Shown here piece after piece: positions 39,030 through 50,100 of a stretch of 64,000 nt of DNA. The notes beneath the pieces are model-generated. The model was not told the DNA's origin and did not search any database. It saw only the letters and a program-made list of their open reading frames with translations. Source of the DNA: Planococcus citri (taxonomy: Eukaryota; Arthropoda; Insecta; Hemiptera; Pseudococcidae); the NCBI RefSeq assembly GCF_950023065.1, contig NC_088681.1, positions 39,156,836 through 39,220,835 on the forward strand, read 5' to 3'. The translations under genes were made by a program, and so were the position numbers. The stretch's first letter is position 1, and each line of letters opens with the position of its first letter.

Positions 39030-42000
39030 ATGGGTAGTATTAAAGGGATTGTTTTAGTGCTCGTGCTTGTCGTGATAAGTTTCGTAAAAACGAAAAACTT
39101 CGGTGTCGGCATAAACGGTAAGTACATTACCTACATAGCTGCGGTATTGTAGCCTATACACTAAGGAGTATTTCCTAGATCTATGTATTCCTTCTAGCAG
39201 TGATTGCTCATATGAGTAGGTACTGTCGTCAGAACTTTATTATACCTAATTGATACTCTCACATCTTAAAATCATCAAAAAAGGATGAAACCTCCATTGG
39301 TACATGTTGTCAGAATTTTGCGAAAATTGTTTGAAAAATTGTTAAAAAGCCTCAAAATTGATCAAAACTGATCAATTTTCATAAACTTTGACAAAAACTG
39401 GTTAACCTGTATCCGAAATAAAATCAACCTGAAAAAATTTCCCTTTCGATGCTTTTTCGAAGTATTCAATTTTCAAAGTGCGATCTTTCAATGATGGGGG
39501 AGCATCCCCTCCCCCAAATTTGGGCTATATTTTCAAAAAAAATCTGGGGCATGTGATATATCGAATTGTATGTTTTTGGTGACATTGAACACGAATATGA
39601 TGTCAGATTTTTGATTAGACCCCATCCACGCCCCCCAGCACATCCTCAAATGGGGAAAAAGCGACCTCGTCGCCACAGAGTTGAAAAACATCAAGATCGC
39701 TGAAATTTACCTGATTGCACATAGTTAACTAAAAAAGCTTCCGATATTTGTTACAGAAAACAAATCCATCGAACATGATTTCCAAACGAACGATACCAAA
39801 ATCATAAACTGTCCGACAAATAAAGAATCGATTGATGAATTTCCATCGGATATCTTTAGCCAGTTCCAGAGAATACACGGTGCCATAATATTCCATTTGA
39901 TAATCGGATTCTATTGTTTCGTATTGATCGCATTCGTCTGCAATGATTACTTTTTACCATCGGTGTTTTGTATTTGCCAAGGTAAAGTTCGCTTTCATTG
40001 AAAAATTCGATGACGTAGTAAAAAAGTCAATGAATTTACATCGGCGAGTAAAAACAATACCGACGATGACGTAATATAGTTACATTTTTAATTAAAATTT
40101 TATTTTCGGTCATATTCCTCCTTCTTGATCGGTTTAATACTATTTATGTCAACAGATTTGCATTTATCACCCGATGTTGCTGGGGCGACATTTATGTCAA
40201 CTGCAACTTGTACCCCGGAGTTATTCGTTAATATTATTGGAACTTATTTGACCAAGTCCGATCTAGGAATTGGAGCGGTAAATGGCAATGCAGTTAATAT
40301 ACTCGTAATAACCGCGTGCGCCGGACTCGCTGCCAGCAAGGTAATTCACCAGCTGAAGATTTTTTTTTTTTAAATAATACCTATGTACCTAGTACATTGT
40401 ACATCGGCATAAAAAGGACAAAAGTTTGTTTCCTAATAACTTATTGGAAGACGTTAAACGCTTCGTATATGCTCAATTTCTAGTAGAAAATATTTATTTA
40501 AATGAAGCTGATAATTTGGAAATTATTGTTAAGCAGAATATAAAATTGGAAGTCTGGCCTTTGCTACGTGATAGCGGAACTTACATAATCGTGGTCGGAT
40601 TATTAGCAGTGATATTGGTCGACGGAGTCGTCCAGTGGTACGAAGCTCTCGTACTGTGCATCTTATACTTTGTGTATTTCACCCTGATGTTAACCCAAAA
40701 CCGTATCAAAACTGTGGCCAATAAAATACTACCTTGGAAGAATTCTTTAAATTGTAAGTACAATTACATTCATTGTGTCTGAGGTGCAAGAAATAGGAGA
40801 TTCCCAATGTAAATAACCTTTATTAAGGTTAAATCTCAAAAAAGTGAAATTTTACAGAAGAGCAATTTGCTTTTTTTAAAAAACTTTATTCATTATTTTC
40901 ATCAATTTATAATTAAATGTGAGAAATGAGTAGCACCTCATTTTGAAGATTGGATATCGTACCTTCATATAGCATAACTATACTTTGAAAAATAAAATCT
41001 TAAAGAGGGAATATTTCAATGTTTGGAACCACTTTTTCGAGGGTGCATCCCCTAGCATTGAAAACTCCCCTATCACCCTGAGTTATTGTTTCTACAAGAA
41101 AAATCTTGAAATACAAGTTGTTCATTAAAAAATTTCCTACATTTTTGGTTCTTACAAAAATTTCATTTAGTGCCTCTATTGGGCCTTAAATTACCAAAAA
41201 TGAATTTCCAAAAAAAAGTCAAAATCGCATTCTTAACGTTTTCACGAAAAATCACTAATCAGGAAACGTGATCAAAGCTACTGTAGGTATAATTCATTTC
41301 TCTTTCGCCTTTGCCCTGCTCATGCAGCCCTCTTCACGCATACCCCCCTTCGCCCCCAACCTACATGATTTGGTGGACATTTTGGGATATGGGATTGAAA
41401 TCATGTGACATATCATAATTTCAACTCATTGAATGTTTTGATTTTTGAGCGAATTTGTAAAATTATTTTAAAATGATTCCGAATGAATTTCAAAAACCAA
41501 TTTTGATCGTTTTCCAACATTTTAGAAGGATTTTCGTACAATTTTTTGAAAGTTTTCCTATTCCGCTTTGATTCTGTAGCTGAGGAAGTATTTTGCAACG
41601 CAACGGTACATTTTTTGATTATTTTTGCAAAGTTTAAAAAATCAAGAAAAAATAGACAAAAACTTACAAAATTTTTTCGATTTTTTAAGCAAAAATGATC
41701 AAAAAATTGCCACCATTGCGTTGCAAAATATTTCCTCAATCTCAGGATGATATCTTTCAATATTTTGGTATGATTCATGCGAAATATTCGCCAAGAAAAA
41801 AATTTCAAAACACGAATTCATCTCCCGATCAGAATAAGCCATTTTTAAATTTTCAACCACTCAGTAGAACCCAGTAGGTGGTCTTGGATTTTGATGGCAA
41901 TGGTCCAGGTCGGCGCAGAACGTTAAATACTAGCTTTCGGGACGGGGAGAGGGGTTAGCGGGGGTCAAACCAAAAAACCAATTAGGTACCCCATTTGATT

Positions 42001-44754
42001 TGTCATCTCAAATCGCATCTTTTGAGTCCAACCCATTTTCGGAGAAATTGGAGACTGGTGCTTTCAAATTCAAAAAACAGCGATATTTTCCAAAATGGCA
42101 TTACTTAGGAGGGGCACCGTTTCACTGCAGGGACATATGGGGGACTGAAATTTTTTTGGGGTAATTTCAATTCAAAATCTCCAACATACTTACTTCAGTT
42201 TCAGCGAAATCGAAGACTATGAATTTTTTCCGATCCACCCTCATCTTTATCAAAAAATATATTGTACGTCTTGCAGCTAAATTAAAACTTTAACTGATTG
42301 TTGTAAGTATTTTGATTTTTTTTTCTACGCAGCGACATCTTCGATGAACGCAATTATGTCTGTACCTGCAGAACATTGTTACGGAACATATAAACCTTTT
42401 TATATCGGCGATTATGTTCCTCATGGACATGAACATGGTTCCCATAATCATAATTCTCATAACGAAAAGCCACCGCAACAAAACAAAGAAGGCAACAACG
42501 AAAAACAAAGCATCGATGAAAGTAAATATTTACCTAAAATATTTCGTTTTTTAGACATGTATGTTGTACCTATCAGTTGAATGGCATTCTACTTCTGCAG
42601 ATACCTATACCGCTACTTTCCTACTTCTGTTCAAACAAAACACCTATTTCAATTTTAAATCATTTAAACGTTGATTTATTCCATAGTCGAACCCATATGC
42701 TCACCTCCTGGAGGATTTTTGATGAATATTTGGTGGTTGTTGTCGGTACCAGTGTCACTGGTATTATCCGTATCCATTCCAGACTGCAAAAAGTATAGGA
42801 AGATCTATCCGTTGACGTTCATCATGTGTATTGTTTGGATTGGAATTTCTTCGTATATTGTGTCCTGGATGATGACAATATTCGGTAAAATAAAATAACA
42901 GATGGTATAATTTAAATTTTTACATTATGGAAAGCTTTGCCATTCGGTCTCACCCGTTAATAGTCAGTTTAAATGAACTGATAAATAGTTAATTTCGCAG
43001 AATCTAAATGTTTCAACAATTATCAATTTGAAGCACTTATATCAGTTGGCCTCCTCCCTCCTCCTCCACTCAAAAAATCGCTATTTGTGACGCGACCAGC
43101 GATACCATACCATATGTCGGTAAAAATTTTTTTCGTTTTATTGTGGTTTCTGGTAGTGTTTTTCTTCCTCTTTTCATCGGTGCAAACAGATTTTCAAAAT
43201 ATTAAAATCTGACAAATTTGCAAAATTTCAAAGTTGCGTATTTTTTGAAATTCAAAAACCAAAATTCTGAGAAAAACGTTTTTGAAAGTTTGGGTTATTT
43301 TTGTAACATTTTTAAAAACCAGTGAACAGTATTTTTTTTTTTGATTTTCTTCATCTTTTAATGGTTTTACATCATAATATTTTTTTTTTTTTTTGACATT
43401 TTTTTATGAAAAGCACTTTTGTAAAACCGGTTTTTCACCACTAAAACGACGTGTTTGAGATCGGTGGGTACACCCATTCCAAAGTATAGGCTTCATAGTA
43501 TATGAATCGACAAAAACATTTTTTTTGATATTTTCTGACTTTTTCCATGAAAACGCGATTATCTCAAAAAAAAGTTTTCCGACTTATGGTATGGTATCGC
43601 TGGTCGCGTCACATTTATAGTTTCGTCCTTAGAAATGGGCCCAAATTAACAAGATTCAACTTGTTGTTGTTGGCAAACTGTAAAAATGTGTATTCGTTCA
43701 GAAGTTTAAAAGAAAGTTTGAAGTTTGGACATAGACATAGATTTAAATAACCTTCAATTGGTTGGTTATAGGAAATTAAAGCACTTGAATGACTTGATCT
43801 GTTCAAAATCCAACTGATTTTTGATGCCTGCCGATGAGGATTATTTTATATTCGGTTTGTCAGAAGTTTTGTTGAACTTTTACTAGGTATTTACCAAATC
43901 TTGAACTTTCATAAATTGTACATTTTGGAAGCATAAATTTTACTTCATGGTAAAAACAAAAAAATAAATACATATGTACATAAGTAAGTAAATAGGTAAA
44001 TAAATAAATAAATAAAAATGAAAAACAATAGAATATGTTTCCTACAATATTCGATTACCTATACTAAGTAATTTTTATTTTCAATTTTTGATACAGGTTA
44101 CACATTCCACATCAACGATGCAGTGATGGGTACAACATTCATAGCAATCGGTGGCAGTATTCCAGAGACATCTTCTGCCATTATAAATGCAAGAAAAAAT
44201 GGTAAACAGTTCGATATAATTTTCCTTATTGACAATGTACTTATTGATATGCACAAAGAATATTACAATCAATAGCATTTGCACATTCTCTATATTGATG
44301 TAATGTAATAAGCAATCCATATTTATCAATTTGATTGCGCTGAAATTATGGTAATGAAACTTTAATATAAAGAGACAATATCACATCCAATAACCAAAAG
44401 TACCTATGTGTATTTCATGTTGCAGGAATTGGATCCATGTCAATTAGCAATGCCTTGGGAGCGAGTACTTTGGATATTTTGTTATGTTTAGGAGGACCAT
44501 GGTTAATGAAAACATTACTTCCTGTTGAAATTGGTGGAGGACCGATCACGTTAGAAACTCGTGGTCTTACTTTTAATTGCTTATGTTTGATAGTAAGCGT
44601 TGTAACTTTAAATATTGTAACTTACTGTAACTCTTTTCATATGAATCGTGTGTACGGTTTTATTTGTTTATTATGTTATTTTATCTTCGTCACGCTTTTG
44701 ATATTGTCTGATATGAACATTTTATTCAATTTTGGAACAAATGCTTGCAGCTGA
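39030..44754 (+). CDS. Divergent NCKX-type exchanger, paralogue A (511 aa)
   Basis: Exons 39030-39117, 39757-39981, 40156-40340, 40537-40753, 42333-42521, 42687-42884, 44097-44201, 44426-44754; phases close to the TGA at 44752. The N-terminus is a signal peptide or anchor (GIVLVLVLVVISFV). Alpha-1: DVAGATFMSTATCTPELF keeps E126, but the usual SAVFNIL reads NAVNIL (one Phe absent, S to N149). Alpha-2: VMGTTFIAIGGSIPE keeps E391 (Thr to G387); the SNTFDIL block reads ASTLDIL, so D419 is kept but S becomes A415. The cytosolic loop has six His in 13 residues (269-281). Relative to C and B, two introns are missing (within exon 4 and within exon 8). The ORF is intact, so it is probably functional with changed ion handling, but a recent pseudogene cannot be ruled out. 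Confidence 0.85.
40754..42332 (+). other. Intron 4 of NCKX paralogue A, 1.6 kb
   Basis: AT-rich, with no coding sequence. At ~41590 and ~41715 there are near-inverted stretches around TATTTTGCAACGCAACGG / CATTGCGTTGCAAAATATTT (arms ~25 bp, spacer ~95 bp), a possible hairpin. Confidence 0.5.
43087..43612. mobile_element. MITE-like element in intron 6 of paralogue A
   Basis: 526-bp unit bounded by ~45-bp inverted repeats: it starts GTGACGCGACCAGCGATACC and ends with the reverse complement GGTATCGCTGGTCGCGTCAC. ATTT flanks both ends (43083-43086 and 43613-43616), a likely 4-bp target-site duplication. Internal sequence is AT-rich without a transposase ORF, so it is non-autonomous. Confidence 0.75.
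43985..44020. repeat. Microsatellite, TAAA-type
   Basis: Consecutive AAAT/TAAA units (AAGTAAATAGGTAAATAAAT...) in intron 6 of paralogue A. Confidence 0.7.
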
Positions 44755-47147
44755 GAGTAGGATCATATCTTACAACTTCTTGTTATTAAATTCGAACAAT
44801 ATATTATTATGGTCTTGCAATTCTGTCAATTGAAAGCACTATGAATATGGTCCAACTGATCGATGACTTTTGCACAGAAAAAGGCTAGAAAAGGGCATTT
44901 TAAATGATATGTGCTACTAAAGTTAGTTATTTTGTAAGTGTTCAAACTTTCCAAACCATAATTGTTGAAATTCTTCAAATATAACAAAAAAATTTCTCCA
45001 AGAGGAGCTGACTTCATTTTTGGTTTGAGTTTTATGACATGAGGAACAGGTAAGTAATCGTTTAAATTTCGTAAAAATTGTTTAAAGTTGGCAAATTTCC
45101 TGAAAAAGCAATAAAATTTCACAAAATGAATTAAAATTCTTTAAAACTTTCTAAAACGGAGTACACTTCAAAATTTTTTGTAAAAACTAAAAAAATTGAT
45201 GAACATGAAACAAAAATTACCGAAACTGATCAAAAAATCGTTACAACACAAAATTGAGAAAAAAAATGATCGAATAAGTTGAATTTAATTTTGCGCGATT
45301 TGAACCATTTTTATAGTTCAAAAGAGAAAAAAAATATAAACACGATAAAATTGTTTGTTTTTCTCCGCTCCACCAACACCCTGACCAAAAAATCATGTTT
45401 TCAATAGATAAAATGAGAAAATTAGTTTATCAAGAAATATTATTTCGGATTACATATTTCATTAATTACCGTGGTAATTCGATTCTGCATAATTGTTCAA
45501 TGATAATAATGTAGCAAATCTTGTGCAATTAAAACAAAATTATAGAAATAATGAGTCCGAATTACCTCCATAATATTAATCATTTGACGACCTTCATCGC
45601 GAAGAGATTAATCTTCTAATACGAGGACTAAAATAATTTTTTCAAGATAGGTACTTCTTGAATGCGAATTTTATTGGTACATCGCAGAGTACTTTTACCC
45701 AGCTAATGATTTTTTCAAAAAAAGTGATTTCAGTTCCCTACCTATTTCCTCCAATAAAAATTTACAAATCAATCTTTAAAATTAAACTTATGTATTTTTG
45801 AATTAAAAATCAGTACCTAGGTAGGTATCTGTTTTCTATTTTTAATGATTTCAAAATAAATACACATAGAAATTAAAATTTTGCGCCAATTTGGACCCCC
45901 TCCCTTCCTTCTTACAAAACAAAAAAAATTAAGAGAACAATTTATTTTACAAAATCTATCACACTCTCAAAGAAAATGTTTTGGAATTTTGATTCTAATT
46001 TAAAAAAAAAAAATTATTTATCATTTTTGGTTGAATTTCTCCACTTTTGGCTCATTTTGAAAATTTTGACTTTCTCTATTCGATAGTCTGCCCACGATTT
46101 TTGGAGAAATTCTCAATATCATCTCCGCTTTTGTACCTAAAATTTAAATTCTCAACTTCTTTCGATAAATCTCCAATTTTTTTCAGATTTTTGAAAATTT
46201 TTTTGAAAAAATGCACATTTTTGCCATCGAAACGAATGATTTCAAAAATCCACAAACCAGTAACATTTTCAGGAAGAAATTCCTGCCCACCACCAACTAA
46301 AAAAAATCACCGTAGAAGTTCTAAAACATGACGAATACTCTTGAAAATAACTTAGCCTACGTCATTTATACCTATAAATCGACCAGACTAAACATACCCC
46401 ACAATATGATGTAGTAATGCAATCTATACCTTCGTTATGAGGCGAATTTAGGTAAAGAATGAGAGAAAAAATAACACATTTTAGACGTGTTGATAAACAC
46501 CCGAGAACCATATCTTATCTCAAATACAGATAAATCTTTTGTAATTTGTTTTTTGAATCAAACGATGATTTTTCTCGTAATCCTACAAAGTAGTCGAACT
46601 TTTGCGCTGCATTACGTCGGATCTCCATTCTCGTCGGCAAGTTTATTTTACTCGTTTCGAACACTATATTATTAATTTTCGATGTAATTTTTTTATCTGT
46701 ATAGAGTGACATATGAATTTGTAACATTGGATTCGCCAGGTTTAATTTTCGTAAGTACTCGTACATTTCGATAAAACCCCAACGTTGGACTTTGAACTCG
46801 TAATGAAACGTACCTGTGTAAAAATGCAAGAAAAAAAATCGAGTAATTTAACTCTCTCAATCGATATAGGTATTATAGGTACGAGTAGGTAACTAGTGAA
46901 AATTACATAATTATGTAGGCCTACTTCGAGGAACGTGCTTTTGATATTTGATACAGTTATTGTGATTCTTTTCATTTGTGGTTTAAAATTGTTCCAACGT
47001 TGATGTTTTCGAGCTTACAGAATAGACTTTCGTTTCTTTTTTCGAATCGTAGGACGAAATACGTATTATGAAAATTATCGAAATGGATGTTCGTGGTGTT
47101 AATTTAACCGGTGTGATGCAATTTTTCATTTTAGGTCAATTATCATA
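44755..47147. other. Intergenic between NCKX paralogues A and B
   Basis: 2.4 kb, AT-rich. The left part is A 3' UTR and the right part the B promoter/5' UTR. Block 45009-45100 resembles 36661-36745 in the ghost copy. ORFs at 46047-46331 (+) and 46515-46829 (-) lack recognisable domains and are not called. Confidence 0.45.
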
Positions 47148-50100
47148 ATGCATCGTCGTCCAGTTGTTCGTCACTGGGCCAGCGATACTTTTGTGAAAAG
47201 GCCGTTGTTTCGTTTTTGTCGCTTTCTTATCACCATATGGTTATTTATCAATTGCTCGACGTACTTTTCAAATGCTCAGCCCAGACCGGCACCATTTACT
47301 TCGACTGGTCTTCCGATATTACGTGAAAATTTCACCTCAACGACTGCCTCAAATAAGAGTAAGTGTTTGTTTGGATTTACCTTTAAAATAAGTACATATA
47401 ACAATCTGTAGGTGAATTTTTAGAGTTCAGAACTATGTAGGGAGAGTTTTGAAATTTCGTAGGAAATTATCGAGTTTATCGGTGATTTCAACGGGCCTGG
47501 TAGTTCCTATGGCATTGGTTGATTTAGATCTTAGGATGGGAGATGATGGAGAGGGGAGGGGGGAGGGTAAGTTGAATGGAAGTTTTAGAGTGATTTGTAA
47601 TTTATTGTTTGGAATTAGTAGATCAGATTTTTTTGCCTTGAATGTATTTAAAAGTTTTTCTTTTAGACATAAGAAAAATCACATCAACAACTCGTTACAA
47701 TTTGAGATAGATTTATTCGTGAATCGATTAAACGAATCACTTGAACAGTTAATCTCAGTTTATTAGAAGTTGAATTTCATTTGGGATCATTTTATGAAAT
47801 TTTTTAAGACGAGAAAGTCCAAAAATCCTCCACAGACTCCAGATAAATCCAAAACCAAATCCAAAACCAACACCAATCGATCCAAGGGGTTGAAAAGTGG
47901 CTATAAAGTACGAAACGAATTTTAGCTTTCTACCTGAGATTCTTTGATTATCAGTTCCCCTTCGTATTAGAGAGTAGGCAAATCCTTTTGTAATTTTCAA
48001 ACTTGAAAAATAGTGATGACTTTTTTCAAGATCAGATACCAGATCGCTTTGTTCTTCTCAAAGAAAATATTCGATTTATGAATCACAATGTGCATTAAGA
48101 GGAGTAAGGGTAAAGTTTTATTCAGTTATCTTTTTGTATTGAAAATTGATTTCTCGATTTGAGCAATTTCTAGTCGTAATACAAGATTCAAATCTGTCTA
48201 AGGTGTCTACGATACCTCGAAATTCTTCTCTTTTTTTTGTAGAGGTGCAAAAGAGGACGTGGGAGCTCAAACCAACCTCTCAAAAGCAAACCTGGAATCA
48301 GCTTTTTGGGTATTTTTTGGCTTTGAAAAAAAAGTTTCAATTTTCAAAAAAAAAGAAAAACAAAAAATTAAACTTGTATAATTTTTAAAAAATTGAAACA
48401 AAGCTAAATCGAAATAAGTTGAAAAAATAATATCTATAATTCAATATGTATTTAGCTGAGCACCTCTGTTTGAAATATCAAAAAATTGTAAAATTTTTGT
48501 TCATTAAAAAAATCTGAAAAACTTGAAGTAAATAGAAAAAAATTGAGAAAATCTGCAAACATATTTTTGGCAACGAAATTCCTCGCGCTCAAGGCAGCTT
48601 TCATAGAAATGTCAACTGCCCCAACCAACCAATGAGAGTTCAATGAGATTTGAATTTTCCAGAATAGTTCAAAAATTGCACAAATGAACAATTAAAATGA
48701 CCGGTTACCTATTCAATTTTGCCTTGAGTAAAAATGATGACATTTTACATTTTTGGGGCCCATTTTCTTCAAACAAATGTTTTAAATTCCAGAAAATGTA
48801 CTAAAAGACAGCCGACTGTGTTCTGAGGGTGATTTTTGATATGAGTAAGAAACATAATTATATTTCTTGAGAGCCAGATTTTTTCAAAAAAAATCTCTAA
48901 ATCTCTAAAATGTGCAATTAGGTAGATGCAAATTTGAGAATATTTTTTTCCCACTCTTATTCCGACTTCAAGTGCGTTTTGAGGGTCTCTTTCGACGTAG
49001 GTAAGTGAAGCCAAGTGTATTTTTTGGGTGCCAGGTTTTTGCCAAAAAAATCCTCAAAATCTCGAAAATGTGCAATTAGACAGCTTAACTCAGGGAATTT
49101 TCTTTCAAAGACTTCTTCCAGTTTCCAAAGCGTTTTTAGTTTCACTTTTGACACTTGAATGTTTTCCAAAATGATAACAAGCTCTTTGGTCAAGCCCTCG
49201 TAGGATCTTTAATTTTTTGATTAAGCAGCTGAAATATTTTTATAACATGAGAGGTTCCTATTCTCAGGTCAACACCATATCTACCGAACAAGCTCGAAAT
49301 TCAACAATACATTCTATGTGATGACAAAACAATTAACCGTGACCTTATATCAGAATTTTCAAAAAGTGCGAGGCGAGAAATACTTACTGAAACTGAAACG
49401 GATCGATAAACAATTGAAAATTGTATATTATTTTCTTAGAAATAAACATCGTAAAATACTTAGAAATGACAAAAACAATGTCAGCTGCAATTCACATATT
49501 TTGACATTTAAAATTTTTTGCCTCATTCGCAACTTATCCTAAAAACTCCCTCCACGTTGGCTTTTTAGAAAAAATTAATTCAAATTGACATACTTAGGAT
49601 AAGATGAAAAAAACAATAAAAATTTCAATTTATTCACTCGCAGATCGTTTCAAAATGACATTGAGAACTCTTTATGACTTTGAAAATCAAAAGCTGCTTC
49701 AAAAAAATGTTAGGTGGGGGAGTTAAGGCGGAAACTTGGAAAATTTATTATTTGAAAAAAGTAAAAAAAACAAAAACAACTGACCACTTAAATGATGAAA
49801 TTGTCTGGAAAAATTTCTGGGTATTTTGTTTACCATTAAGGATTTGAAAAAAACATCCAAAAATTTCACAACATTGGGTGACTTGTTTATTTTTATGGAC
49901 TTGGATACAGCAACATATAGTTTCATCTGTGCAAGCATTTGATCTAATTAGTAATACCTTTTGGTGATTAGCCGTCAAAAAAGACCATAAAAACCAAAAC
50001 ACTGACGTAGGTATTCGGATAAATGACTCGAAAACATTACACAATCCTTATTTAAATAAAAGGTTGATTATTCATCTCCTACAGATACGTGTAAAATTAC

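Noticed and set aside
41413..41808. 131-aa minus ORF in intron 4 of paralogue A
   Set aside because: Phe/Lys-rich AT-background ORF without homology, overlapping a near-palindromic stretch.
43985..44020. CRISPR-like or satellite array
   Set aside because: Simple TAAA microsatellite; no spacer structure, and the genome is eukaryotic.
46515..46829. 104-aa minus ORF between NCKX A and B
   Set aside because: No recognisable domain, composition like the AT-rich background.
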